From Oscillospiraceae bacterium (lineage in GTDB: Bacteria; Bacillota; Clostridia; Oscillospirales; Ruminococcaceae), in contig JAHHTZ010000003.1 in the NCBI GenBank assembly GCA_020024285.1, positions 186,001-250,000 of the forward strand: a DNA stretch of 64,000 nucleotides, read 5' to 3'. The notes under the pieces are model-generated. The model was not told where the DNA came from and searched no databases. It saw only the letters and a list, made by a program, of their open reading frames with translations. This document shows positions 32,801 through 42,230 of this stretch, piece by piece. Position numbers and translations under genes: made by a program. Each line of letters opens with the position of its first letter. The first letter of the stretch is position 1.

Positions 32801-35800
32801 CTAATCCATTCCCTGCTCTTTTGCTTCTTCGGACTTTGTTCCCTGTTGCGAAGCACCTTCCCCCTGCGGTAATTGCGGCGGGGTCGGATGTTTCTTTTTG
32901 CGGAATACCACAATCAGAAGGATCAGGACGATCACTGCGGCTGCGCCGACCACAACAGGGATCGGGAAGGTGGATTTTTGCTCCATCAGCAGGACGCTGC
33001 CTTCCACCGGGGCGCTGAATACAAGGTAGCTGCCATCGAGGGTCGCATCCACCGGAATCCATCCGCCGTTTCTGTAAAGGGCTGCTGCCGGATGCTTTGT
33101 GCCATCGGTGCGCAGTCTGATTTGAACGATGTCCTCCTTGCTTCCGGAAATGCTGTAGGACCATGCTTTCACCGGCACTGCCTCATTTTCCAGCGGCTCC
33201 GTCGGGAGCTCCTTCTCCTTGACGGATATGGATGCAGAAGGAGCAAAGACGCCCTGTGCAAGGATCTGTGCAAACTCCTCACCGGAGGACAAAACGGAGG
33301 TTGGTTCTTCAAACTGTGCCTCCAGCACCATAGAGCGGGTCAGATTTTCTGTCGGATATTCCGGCCACTGCCCATACTTCCCTGCCTGCTGCGGGGCAGG
33401 AGGGATCTGTGAAACATCAAGATCTCCCCCATATTCAAACGGGATCTCCTGAATCAGCTCCCCGTTCACCTCAAAGCGATAGGAGAAGGTCAAAAAGTCT
33501 GATGGGACGTGGTCAAGCTGAGAAAATTCCTCAAAATCAAGTCCCTGTGCCTTTTCTGCATAGTCTACGCCATCCAATCCGGCAAGCTCCTCAAAGAGAT
33601 AGCGGTTGTTTTTTAGTGTGCCTTCGGTTTCTCCTGCAATGGCACCCTGATATTCTCCGTCGCTTTCGCTGCGGATCATGCTTCTGCAATTCGAGATATC
33701 GTCACCAAAGCCTGCGATGCCGCCGACCCAGCTTTCTCCCTTTAAGTCTGCCAAGGCTGCACAGCGCTCAATGGTCCCCTTGGTGCGTCCCACGATGCCG
33801 CCGCAGTAATCCAGACCCGTTTCCACGTTTGCGCGTGCGGTGCAGTCAACGATTGCACCGGCTTCGCAGCTTCCGGCGATGCCGCCGCCGTAATTATTTT
33901 TTACGGTCACCTCTCCGTCAAATCTGCACTCACGGATCACGGCGCGCAATGTCGCATAGGCATCGGAAAGAAGCTCAAAGTCATCCAGCAGGAAGGTGGC
34001 TTCCGGGTCGCTGCGGCGCTCTGTAGAAACGGTTCCCACGATGCCTCCCGTATTGGAATCCCCCTCTACAGGGCCGGAAGAGATACAGCCAACGATGGAA
34101 CCGGGACCCTCCGTAACTTCGCTGGAAAGGTCTGTGACCGTCAGTTCCGGTTTCTTTGTCAGGTTATAAATCGAATTGCGAACACTGTCCAGACAGCGGA
34201 ACACGCTGGAGGAAATCGAGTGCAGCTCTTTGTTGTCGTTTTGAATGGAATCGGTCATCTTTCTGACCTGACGCTGAATGACGCTCAATTCATCGTCAAT
34301 ATCATCGAGCTTTGACTGCGCCTTTCTGTTGACCGTACGACCATAATCCCGTATCAGGCGAAATGCCCGCTGGGTCTGCCGAATCACGGTGTCAACCGCA
34401 TTCGAAAAGGACAGCGAAACCTGATGAAGCTCCTGTGCCAGGAGCTTCAGGGAATCCATCAGCCCCATTGGAGAGTATGTCGCAGTATCGGAAGGGTTGG
34501 GTGCGGTATTTTCCCCCTCCCCTGCAAGCTTCTGCACATCCTCTGTAATTTTCGCGATTTCGTCCAAAAGATTCTGGGTTTTTCCGGAAATGTCCGTGTT
34601 CGGAAGTTCCGGAAGGAATTTCGGGTCGGTTTTTCCGTCCTCGATCAGATGCACCAGTTCCTTTGCAAATTGCTCGTAAGCTCGAAAATCCTCTTCGATT
34701 TCACGCAGGTGCTTTTGGGCAAGTCTTGCCTCCTCCCCGATGCGTTCAAGCGCGTCCTTTGCATCTGCGTCTGCTCCTGCCGAAGCCCCGTCGAATGTTT
34801 TGGTGATCGGAGGAAGGGCATCCAGCAGCTTTCCGAGTATATCGTTAAACTTATTGAGTGCTTCGTGAAAGGTATCCAGCGATTTTCGGATCTCGATTGC
34901 ACAGGAATAGAGATCGTCGCCTACCTCCTCAAGATCGTCGAGTCCCTCTCTTCCTGCATCGTAGAGATGACCCTGAATGTTGGAAACTGCCTCGTTCACG
35001 ACCTTGGCATCCTCTGCCCCCTGATCTGTCATCGAGCTGATACGGTCCACAAAGGATTCCATTTGATCAAAGAGGGATGCAAGGTTATTGTTGAGGTCGT
35101 CGATCGGTGAGGAAGCGTAGGTAAGATGATGAACGGGCTCCATCTGTCCTGCGATCCCGCCGACGTCCTTGCGTCCCTTCACGATTTTGGTGTTGCTGCA
35201 GTCCCGAATTTCTCCGGACTGCAGCCCCGCAATCCCGCCGATGTTGTATCCGAGATGGTCATAGCCTATTTTTCCGTTGTTCTGGCATTGCTGGATCACA
35301 CCGCGGGACAGACCTGCAATCCCGCCCACATTGCTTGGGACCTCCTGATCGGAGGATGTGTTGATCTCGCCCTTGTTTGTGCACAGGCGCACGATGCCCT
35401 CATTGTTTCCGACGATTCCGCCCGAATTTGTGGTGCCGTGTACCTTGACTGCACTGACGCACGATTCCACGATGCCGGTTTCGCAGTTGAATCCAACGAT
35501 TCCGCCGACGTCCTCCTTTGCATCCACGATGCCGCTCACAGAACAGTTATAAATTTTACCGTTGTTTTCTCCTGCAAGAAGACCGACCTGAGCCGCCGAG
35601 CCGTCGACATCGATGGTGCCGTCCACAATCAGATTTTCTACCGATGCACTTTCCGTCAGCATGCGGAACAACCCGATCTGCGAGCCCTTTTGTGTAAAGG
35701 AGATCCCTCGTATGATGTGCCCGTTCCCGTGAAAGGTCCCCTGAAAAACAGGGATCGGGGTAAACTCTCTGCCGCTGAAGTTGAGGTCGCGCTGCAGCTC

Positions 35801-35977
35801 GACTGTGCGTCCCTTTGACCAGACATCGCGGGTACAGTTTTTCACAAAGGATTCAAACTCTTCTTCACTTCGGATGATGACTACAGAATCATCATCCGAA
35901 GCGAAAACCATCGGTGCAGAATAAAAGCAGACAAAAACGGTCAGCACAAGAGCGGTTATTCGCTTAAATAGTTTCAT
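32801..35977 (-). CDS. large secreted GLUG-repeat surface protein with coiled coil and C-terminal anchor
   Basis: A 1058-residue exported protein. The signal peptide is MKLFKRITALVLTVFVCFYS then APMVFA. GLUG-type repeats (VGGIVGFN, SGGIVGNNEG, VGGIAGLSRG, IGGIAGLQSG, VGGIAGQMEP) lie at about residues 140-285. A long, charged, probably coiled-coil region spans about 295-640. A second GLUG block (TGGIVGTVS, YGGGIAGSCE, CGGIVGRTKG, VGGIAGFGD) lies at about 660-790. Near the C-terminus there is a beta-domain, then a membrane helix (about 1002-1025) and a Lys/Pro/Gln-rich tail. GLUG repeats are found in adhesins. It overlaps the MMPL gene by 4 nt (ATGA), so the two work together or are at least made together. 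The function is unknown. Confidence 0.8.
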   Translation of the reverse strand: MKLFKRITALVLTVFVCFYSAPMVFASDDDSVVIIRSEEEFESFVKNCTRDVWSKGRTVELQRDLNFSGREFTPIPVFQGTFHGNGHIIRGISFTQKGSQIGLFRMLTESASVENLIVDGTIDVDGSAAQVGLLAGENNGKIYNCSVSGIVDAKEDVGGIVGFNCETGIVESCVSAVKVHGTTNSGGIVGNNEGIVRLCTNKGEINTSSDQEVPSNVGGIAGLSRGVIQQCQNNGKIGYDHLGYNIGGIAGLQSGEIRDCSNTKIVKGRKDVGGIAGQMEPVHHLTYASSPIDDLNNNLASLFDQMESFVDRISSMTDQGAEDAKVVNEAVSNIQGHLYDAGREGLDDLEEVGDDLYSCAIEIRKSLDTFHEALNKFNDILGKLLDALPPITKTFDGASAGADADAKDALERIGEEARLAQKHLREIEEDFRAYEQFAKELVHLIEDGKTDPKFLPELPNTDISGKTQNLLDEIAKITEDVQKLAGEGENTAPNPSDTATYSPMGLMDSLKLLAQELHQVSLSFSNAVDTVIRQTQRAFRLIRDYGRTVNRKAQSKLDDIDDELSVIQRQVRKMTDSIQNDNKELHSISSSVFRCLDSVRNSIYNLTKKPELTVTDLSSEVTEGPGSIVGCISSGPVEGDSNTGGIVGTVSTERRSDPEATFLLDDFELLSDAYATLRAVIRECRFDGEVTVKNNYGGGIAGSCEAGAIVDCTARANVETGLDYCGGIVGRTKGTIERCAALADLKGESWVGGIAGFGDDISNCRSMIRSESDGEYQGAIAGETEGTLKNNRYLFEELAGLDGVDYAEKAQGLDFEEFSQLDHVPSDFLTFSYRFEVNGELIQEIPFEYGGDLDVSQIPPAPQQAGKYGQWPEYPTENLTRSMVLEAQFEEPTSVLSSGEEFAQILAQGVFAPSASISVKEKELPTEPLENEAVPVKAWSYSISGSKEDIVQIRLRTDGTKHPAAALYRNGGWIPVDATLDGSYLVFSAPVEGSVLLMEQKSTFPIPVVVGAAAVIVLILLIVVFRKKKHPTPPQLPQGEGASQQGTKSEEAKEQGMD

Positions 35978-38403
35978 TGTGAATCTTTATCCTCCTGATA
36001 CTTACTTTCTATCAGTGCATCCACACTTCCGTGCAGAATTCCTTTGAATTCCCCGTCCACAAATCCGGATACATGACCGCGGATATGACCGTCGATGCGC
36101 ATAGAGCCCTGATTGAAGCGCTGTTTGCGGTCGCGGTTGAGTGTGATGGCTGTTCGTTCGATGATGATATCTCCAAGAAGGAGGAACTGAGGAAGAACGG
36201 TCATAACAAGCAAAATGGATGTTACGGTACCGCGTCCCAATGTCAGTCCGACAGAGCCGATCGTTGCATCGGTGGAGATGCCCCCAATCAGGAATCCTGC
36301 CACCGCCATGATCGTGCCGGATGTCAGGATCGTCGGGAAGCTCTGGCTCAATGCCTCGACCACTGCTTCCTTCTTGTTCATACTGTCCTTTAGGGCGAGG
36401 TATCGGCTCGTAATAACGATTGCGTAGTCGATCGTTGCGCCCATCTGGATGGAGCTTACCACAAGATAGCTCAGGAAGAAGAGGTTTGTATGGTTGATGA
36501 CCGGGAACGAGAAGTTGATCCAGATCGATCCCTGAATCGTCAGTACAAGGAGGATCGGCAAGCCTGCCGACTTAAAGGTGAACAGCAAAATCGCCATAAC
36601 AAAGAGCGCCGTCAGGATGCTGATTTTCATATTATCGCCTGAGAACGAGCTTGCAAGGTCAAATGCGTTCGTGGAGTTTCCGACGAGGATGACATCATCT
36701 CCGTAGTAAAACTCTGCAATCTTGCGGATTTGATCGAGCAGCGCGTAGGTGGATTCTCCTTCGATCGGAAGGTCTGCCACAAACACCAGGCGGACCCAGT
36801 TTTCTCCGCGCAGCTGTTTGAGACCCATATCGAGCTTTTTATCGAGATCATCCACTTTTTCTTCCTGCTCGCCGGTGAGATTGATCACTCCCTTATCCTT
36901 TTGCTCCAGCAGGAACTCGAACACGTCAAGAAGCGGGACGCTGTAATCATCGGGATTTTGGAAAATTGCTCCGTATTCTTCCACGCTCAGACCATACGCC
37001 TGATACAGCAGGTGGCTCAGCTCAATATCCACTTTTGCAAGCTCTGCAAACTGCCTTGGTGTCATCTCATCTGTCAGCGTTTTCCCATCCTCTACTTCGA
37101 TGTTGGCAAGTCCCGTCGCATCGGTGATGCATTCTATGGAAGAAACGCGGTCCAAAATCGCCTTTTCTTTCTTGTAATCCCCCTTTGGAACAAGCACTGC
37201 GATGGTGTTTTTCTCTCCAAAGGTATCGATGATTTTTTCTCTTGCAAGGTCCATTTCCGATTTGTTGTCAAAGTCGGCATCGTTGCTGTCGAATACATAT
37301 TCGCACCGATTGGACAGCATAATCCCGATCACCATAATGACTAAGAAAATCGGAGGGAGGATGTAGCGCAGCTTCACCACCATCTTGCCCCAGATATCGA
37401 TTTTGGGGACAAGGTTTTTGTGGCGTGTGCGGTCGATCGGTTTATTGAACAGCATCAGCAGTCCCGGCATGAGAAGGAATACGCAGAGCATACTGCAAAT
37501 GATTCCCTTTGCCAGTACGATACCCATATCAAAACCGATTTTGAGCTGCATGAGCATCAACGCGATAAGACCGGAGATGGTCGTAAGGCTGGAGGAGGAG
37601 ATCTCGATGATCGCCTTGCTCAACGCCTGGATGTTTGCCTCGCGCGCATCAAGACCGTGTTCATGCTCCTCCATGTAGCGGTGGCAGAAGATGATGGCAT
37701 AGTCGATGGCAAGTGCCAGCTGCAATACAACTGCAATCGCATTTGTAATAAAAGAAATGCTGCCGAAGATGAAGTTTGTTCCCATGTTTAAGACCGCTGC
37801 CACTCCAAACACGATCAGATACACCGGAACTTCCATATAGCTTTTGGATGTAAACAAAAGCACAAGGACAATAACCACTGCGGCAATGCCCAGGATGACC
37901 ATCATCTCTTCCTGCAGAGAAGCAGATTTGTCAACGCCCACTGTGGTGGAGGTGTAGACATCATACCCCTGCAATTTCTGCTCCACCAATTTCATTGCAT
38001 CAACAGAAACGGGGTCCTCTGTTTCTCCGTCAAACGTGATGGAAAACAGGGCGTAAGAGTCTTTGAAGTGGTCGATTGTGTCATCAAATACCACCTCTGA
38101 AACACCCGGTATGTTTTCCAGCTGATGAGAAAGCTGCTCTGCTGTATCGTAGGTGACGTTTGCAACCATCACATCTGCCGTACCGAGCGTTATGAACTCC
38201 TCATCCATAATCGTAAGTCCGCGCCGTGTTTCTGTTTCCTCCGGCAGATAGGATGTGATGTCGTTGTTGATCTCTACCTTTGGGATCGAAACCACGCAAA
38301 AGATAAACGCTGCAATAAAGATAAGATAAAAAGCCTTTCGCTTATCTACGATAAAGCGTGACAACTTTATCATGGGATTTTCGGTTTGTTTTTCATGTTC
38401 CAT
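35974..38403 (-). CDS. MMPL/RND-family transporter
   Basis: An 809-residue polytopic membrane protein with the two-fold RND architecture: a first helix (about 25-45), a large extracellular loop, a 5-6 helix bundle (about 170-330), a second extracellular loop (about 380-575) and a second bundle (about 595-740). The LALAIDYAIIFCHRYMEE motif in the first bundle and GATIDYAIVITSRY in the second carry the paired proton-relay-type Asp seen in MMPL proteins. Such proteins export lipids or hydrophobic compounds. The C-terminal ~50 residues are soluble and Gly/His-rich. It is the first gene of a two-gene unit with the GLUG surface protein. Confidence 0.88.
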   Translation of the reverse strand: MEHEKQTENPMIKLSRFIVDKRKAFYLIFIAAFIFCVVSIPKVEINNDITSYLPEETETRRGLTIMDEEFITLGTADVMVANVTYDTAEQLSHQLENIPGVSEVVFDDTIDHFKDSYALFSITFDGETEDPVSVDAMKLVEQKLQGYDVYTSTTVGVDKSASLQEEMMVILGIAAVVIVLVLLFTSKSYMEVPVYLIVFGVAAVLNMGTNFIFGSISFITNAIAVVLQLALAIDYAIIFCHRYMEEHEHGLDAREANIQALSKAIIEISSSSLTTISGLIALMLMQLKIGFDMGIVLAKGIICSMLCVFLLMPGLLMLFNKPIDRTRHKNLVPKIDIWGKMVVKLRYILPPIFLVIMVIGIMLSNRCEYVFDSNDADFDNKSEMDLAREKIIDTFGEKNTIAVLVPKGDYKKEKAILDRVSSIECITDATGLANIEVEDGKTLTDEMTPRQFAELAKVDIELSHLLYQAYGLSVEEYGAIFQNPDDYSVPLLDVFEFLLEQKDKGVINLTGEQEEKVDDLDKKLDMGLKQLRGENWVRLVFVADLPIEGESTYALLDQIRKIAEFYYGDDVILVGNSTNAFDLASSFSGDNMKISILTALFVMAILLFTFKSAGLPILLVLTIQGSIWINFSFPVINHTNLFFLSYLVVSSIQMGATIDYAIVITSRYLALKDSMNKKEAVVEALSQSFPTILTSGTIMAVAGFLIGGISTDATIGSVGLTLGRGTVTSILLVMTVLPQFLLLGDIIIERTAITLNRDRKQRFNQGSMRIDGHIRGHVSGFVDGEFKGILHGSVDALIESKYQEDKDSQ

Positions 38404-38487
38404 AAGTAAACTGTCCTCACCAATGATCTAAAAATACTGCGGCTGCTTCACACAACAGCTCCGCACTCCAACCAATTTATAATAGTA

Positions 38488-39270
38488 TCATGTGTTCCTC
38501 AAAAAGTGCAGCCCCAAGCCGCTTTCCTCAGCGCACCCGCAGGATGCGCTGCCAAACGGCATTTCGATGATTTCCTCCATAGGCTGAAATGTTTGGATGA
38601 GCCCTTCCACTTTCTGCATTTCTTCTTTGGAAATGCCGCTGTACAAAACAAAAATTCGGTCGTGCTGAATGTTTGTTTCTCCCTCAAGCCGTTCCCTGAC
38701 ATATTGCAGGATGGCATTTTCGCGGCTTCCCCCAAATTTATGCCCGACCCGTATCTTCCCGTCTTCAATCAGGAGCTCCGGGCAGCGCTTCATCAGATTT
38801 GTCAAAAACAGCGCAGCTGCTGTGTGAAATCCCCCCTTGTGTATCCGTTTTGCAGAGGAAAACAGGAAGCTCGTGTCCAAACGCTGCTTCATATCTTCCA
38901 ATGCGAGCGCAATTTCCTGAGCATCCAGTCCTGCGTTGGAAAGCTCTGCCGCTAAAATTGCCAAATGTCCCAATCCGGCAGAAATGTTTTGGCTGTCCAC
39001 CACAAAGACATCCTTCTTGTTCCTTGCTGCACATTTCGCCTGATGGCACCTTGGGGAAAGGGAAGCCGACGGACTGATATGCACAACCTGAAATCCGCAT
39101 TGAATATATTCTTCAAAACAATCCGAATATTCTTTGATGGTCTGTTTCTCATCTGCACATTTATTTTGATTTGTGCCTGTCTGATGGAGGATACACCGAA
39201 TCCTGTATTTTTGATACAGCTCTTCTGTTAGATCACTCAGCGCATCGCAGGTTATTTGAACCGGTTTCAT
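38488..39270 (-). CDS. divergent DegV-family (fatty-acid-binding type) protein
   Basis: A 260-residue soluble protein with the DegV two-domain outline. KPVQITCDALSDLTEELYQKY replaces the usual TDSSADL N-terminus, VVHISPSASLS stands for the ligand loop, VVDSQNISAGLGHL follows, and the second domain ends in a Gly/Ala/Cys segment (FGSASCGCAEESGLGLHF). DegV/FakB proteins bind acyl chains. The usual Thr/Ser ligand residues are altered in the first motif, so fatty-acid binding is uncertain. It is Cys-rich for a cytosolic protein. The start is the ATG at 39270; an in-frame GTG lies 24 nt upstream. Confidence 0.65.
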   Translation of the reverse strand: MKPVQITCDALSDLTEELYQKYRIRCILHQTGTNQNKCADEKQTIKEYSDCFEEYIQCGFQVVHISPSASLSPRCHQAKCAARNKKDVFVVDSQNISAGLGHLAILAAELSNAGLDAQEIALALEDMKQRLDTSFLFSSAKRIHKGGFHTAAALFLTNLMKRCPELLIEDGKIRVGHKFGGSRENAILQYVRERLEGETNIQHDRIFVLYSGISKEEMQKVEGLIQTFQPMEEIIEMPFGSASCGCAEESGLGLHFLRNT

Positions 39271-39380
39271 AATAGCTTCTTCCCCCTCCTTCACGTTTTG
39301 TAGTTTACAAGGTGAACTTCAACTAAAAATCAACCGTTCTTCAACATTTGTTGAGAATTGGGCATTTTGATGGGGTGATT

Positions 39381-40418
39381 TTATGGCTGCCGCATCAGTC
39401 GCACTGTGACCCTGCATCCGCCCTGTGGGATATTTTCTGCTGTGATCTCTCCATGATATGTCGTTACGATCTGCTTTACAAGCGCAAGCCCCAAGCCGTT
39501 TCCCTCCTGTTTATGGGAGCTGTCGCCCTGATAAAATTTATCAAACATATGCTTTTTTACACTGTCGCTGATTCCCGGTCCGTGATCCTCAATGGTAAAT
39601 TCGATCTCATTTTCAAGCTCCTTCAAAGAGAGGGAGATCACTGCGTTTTCGGGGCTGAATTTGATTGCATTGCCGATCAGGTTGTTCCAGATATGAAATA
39701 AAATCGATTCGTTTGCGATATAATCGATTTCGTCCATTTTGATATCGAATTCGAGGTTTTTCCTGTCCCATGCAGGCTCAAGCATCACGATGGTCTGGCG
39801 GATCTGTTCATCCAGGCGAAAGGATGCCTGCTTTGACAAGATTGCCTGATTGTCCACCTTGGAAAGAAGGAGGATATTCCCCACCAAGGTGGACAAGCGC
39901 CTTGTATTGAGCAGGATCTTGTCGATATACTGTGCCTGTTCCTGCGGTGAATTGGAGCTGTCATTTTGCAGCAGGGTGGCATAGCCTTCAATGGCATTGA
40001 TGGGGGTCTTGAATTCATGGGAAACGTTGGAAACAAAATCCGTCTGCAAAATTTCCGTGGAGCTCAGCTCCTCCGCCATCAGGTTGAAGTTTTTATACAG
40101 ATCCCGAATCTCCTTAAACGGATGGTGTACCTCAAGGCGTACACTGAAATCCCCTTTGGAAACCTGACTCATCGCATCCCCGAGCTTTATGATCGGCTCA
40201 ATAAACCGCCTGCTCAAAAAGGTGGTGATGCCTCCCCCTACGATGGTGCTGAGAAACAGGAGCCAGACATTCGTCGGGATGTTGAGTGTAATATTGAAAA
40301 AGCGGTGGTGAAGCTCCGCTGCCAGCCAGTAGAATGCAACCACAACGATAAATTCCACCATGACAAGCAAGGAAAAAATCAGGCGCAGATTCATTCTGTG
40401 CGAAAAATTTTTTCTCAT
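39381..40418 (-). CDS. sensor histidine kinase (HAMP-HisKA-HATPase)
   Basis: A 345-residue membrane kinase. Two helices (about 11-33 and 50-68) flank a very short extracellular loop, and a HAMP domain spans about 68-120. The phospho-acceptor His134 lies in VSHEFKTPINAIEGY. The HATPase has an N-box (NLIGNAIKFSP), a G1 box (DHGPGIS), and a G2-type GNGLGLALVK. With so small an outer loop it probably senses a membrane or intramembrane signal. It overlaps the response regulator gene by 4 nt and forms one two-component system with it. Confidence 0.93.
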   Translation of the reverse strand: MRKNFSHRMNLRLIFSLLVMVEFIVVVAFYWLAAELHHRFFNITLNIPTNVWLLFLSTIVGGGITTFLSRRFIEPIIKLGDAMSQVSKGDFSVRLEVHHPFKEIRDLYKNFNLMAEELSSTEILQTDFVSNVSHEFKTPINAIEGYATLLQNDSSNSPQEQAQYIDKILLNTRRLSTLVGNILLLSKVDNQAILSKQASFRLDEQIRQTIVMLEPAWDRKNLEFDIKMDEIDYIANESILFHIWNNLIGNAIKFSPENAVISLSLKELENEIEFTIEDHGPGISDSVKKHMFDKFYQGDSSHKQEGNGLGLALVKQIVTTYHGEITAENIPQGGCRVTVRLMRQP

Positions 40419-41086
40419 AGCTTCACCACCTTGTAGCCCACTCCGCGGATGGTGACGATCTTAAAATCGGGGTTGTCCCGAAAACGCTCGCGCAGCCTTC
40501 CGATATGCACATCGACCGTGTGGGAATCCGTTTCCGAATCGTACCCCCAGATATCGTCCATCAGCTGCTGCCGTGTAAAAATTTTTCCCGGAAACGCTGC
40601 CATCTTATAAAGGAGCATAAACTCCTTCTGGGGCAAAAACATGCTTGTCCCATTGGTGGATACCGTGAGAGAATCGCATTCAAGGATGGTGCTTCCGATG
40701 ATTTGGCGGCGGTCGTTGATCATCTGCGCGCGGCGCAGCAAAGCCCCCACCCGAAGCACCATCTCATTGACGTTGATGGGCTTTACCATATAGTCATCGA
40801 TCCCGGACAGAAATCCGATGCGCATATCATCAAATGCATCCTTTGCTGTAATCATCAAAACCGGGGTATTGATGCCGCTCTCGCGCAGCTCACGCACCAG
40901 CTCATAGCCGTCCATCACGGGCATCATGATGTCGGTGATGATTAGATCACAGTATTCCTCCTCCAGAGAATCAAGCGCCTCCTTGCCATTGGAAACCCCT
41001 TTTGCTGAGTATCCGTTTTTTGTTAGAACGTGCTGGAAAAGCTGGCAAAGCTCTCCGTCATCTTCTGCAATCAGAATCTTAAACAT
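40415..41086 (-). CDS. OmpR-family response regulator
   Basis: A 223-residue transcription regulator. The receiver domain has an acidic pocket (AEDD, residues 7-10), a phospho-acceptor Asp52 in LIITDIMMPVMDG, and a conserved Lys in MITAKDAFD. The C-terminal winged helix (about 125-223) contains FMLLYKMAAFPGKIFTRQQL and the ending VTIRGVGYKV. The start is the ATG at 41086 behind GGGAGG. It is transcribed before its kinase. The divergent radical-SAM gene is a possible target, but nothing in the sequence proves it. Confidence 0.94.
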   Translation of the reverse strand: MFKILIAEDDGELCQLFQHVLTKNGYSAKGVSNGKEALDSLEEEYCDLIITDIMMPVMDGYELVRELRESGINTPVLMITAKDAFDDMRIGFLSGIDDYMVKPINVNEMVLRVGALLRRAQMINDRRQIIGSTILECDSLTVSTNGTSMFLPQKEFMLLYKMAAFPGKIFTRQQLMDDIWGYDSETDSHTVDVHIGRLRERFRDNPDFKIVTIRGVGYKVVKL

Positions 41087-41237
41087 CAAAATCCTCCCTT
41101 ATATCAATGGCAGTGTATCTCATAGTCTGCATAAAATCATGTCTGATTTTTCAAAGCGATCCTGCAGCTTCATTATACATCAAATCTCTTCTTCTTAATA
41201 CTGTTTCTTTTGATTTTGCCCTTTGTCTTTTTCTTTA

Positions 41238-41267
41238 TGGACAAATTCCGAAAACATATGATAAAAT
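41238..41267 (+). promoter_or_regulatory. promoter of the radical SAM gene pair
   Basis: TGGACA (41238-41243) and TAAAAT (41262-41267) with an 18-nt spacer, 46 nt before the ATG. Confidence 0.45.
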
Positions 41268-41313
41268 GTCCTTATCTTTTATATTCCTGCAATTTACAAA
41301 AAGGAGGGACACT

Positions 41314-42216
41314 ATGAAATTTTCTTCCTTCGTTCGATTTTCCGCGTTTGGCATCAAGACGATCTTGCTGCGTCAGAAAAAGCCGATCCTCGGCACAGTC
41401 ATCCTTACCGATAAATGCAACCTCAAATGCAAACACTGCTCCGTCAATAATATCACATCCGTTGTTCATCCCTACGAGCAGATCCGCAGAGAAATGCAGC
41501 AGCTTTATGATATGGGGGTGCGCATCCTGTTCTTCTGCGGCGGAGAAACCTTTTTGTGGGAGGACGGGGACAAAACTTTGCGCGACCTTGTCATCGAGGC
41601 AAAGGCGATGGGATTTTTGATTGTAAATGTAGTCACCAACGGCACATTTCCCCTCGATCTTCCCGAAGCCGATTTGATCCTCCTCAGCTTGGACGGCGAT
41701 CGGGAACATCATAACATCATCCGCGGCGATACCTACGACACCATCATGGAAAATATCAAAAACGCCGCGTCCGACAATATCTGCTTTTATATGGCGATCA
41801 ACCAGATCAACAAAGATACCGTTCACGATGTCTGTCTTACTGCAAGAGATACGAAAAATGTGCGTGCAGTATCCTTTAACTTCCATACTCCATATCCAGA
41901 CACAAAGGAGCTTGCACTCTCAAAGCAGGAAAAAGCTGCGTGCTGTGCTGTCATTACACAGATGATGAGGGAGGGCGTCCCTGTTTTTAACCTAAAAAGT
42001 GCCTTCCCCTACCTCATCGAAAATAAATTTCCGACCCCATGTCATCAATGCGTTGTGATGGAAGACGGAAAACTCAGCACCTGTGGACGCTGCATCGAAA
42101 TTCCGGGGTTATGCGAACAGTGCGGATATTTCTTTGTCGCGGAATATACCCTGCTGTTTCAGGGAAACATCAAAATCATCCTTGATATGCTTAGAACCTA
42201 CTTAAAATACATTTAG
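41314..42216 (+). CDS. radical SAM protein with Cys-rich C-terminus
   Basis: A 300-residue enzyme of unknown substrate. The start is the ATG behind AAAAAGGAGGGACACT. The cluster motif is CNLKCKHC (Cys35, Cys39, Cys42) in VILTDKCNLKCKHCSVNN, and FFCGGETFLWED is the GGE motif that contacts SAM. The C-terminal region has paired cysteines (CHQC, CGRC, CEQC), consistent with at least one extra Fe-S or zinc site but not with a complete SPASM pattern. It ends in a hydrophobic/aromatic amphipathic helix. It is followed 14 nt later by a HemW-like radical SAM gene, so they likely act in one pathway. Confidence 0.82.
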   Translation: MKFSSFVRFSAFGIKTILLRQKKPILGTVILTDKCNLKCKHCSVNNITSVVHPYEQIRREMQQLYDMGVRILFFCGGETFLWEDGDKTLRDLVIEAKAMGFLIVNVVTNGTFPLDLPEADLILLSLDGDREHHNIIRGDTYDTIMENIKNAASDNICFYMAINQINKDTVHDVCLTARDTKNVRAVSFNFHTPYPDTKELALSKQEKAACCAVITQMMREGVPVFNLKSAFPYLIENKFPTPCHQCVVMEDGKLSTCGRCIEIPGLCEQCGYFFVAEYTLLFQGNIKIILDMLRTYLKYI

Positions 42217-42230
42217 GAGTACAGAAACCT

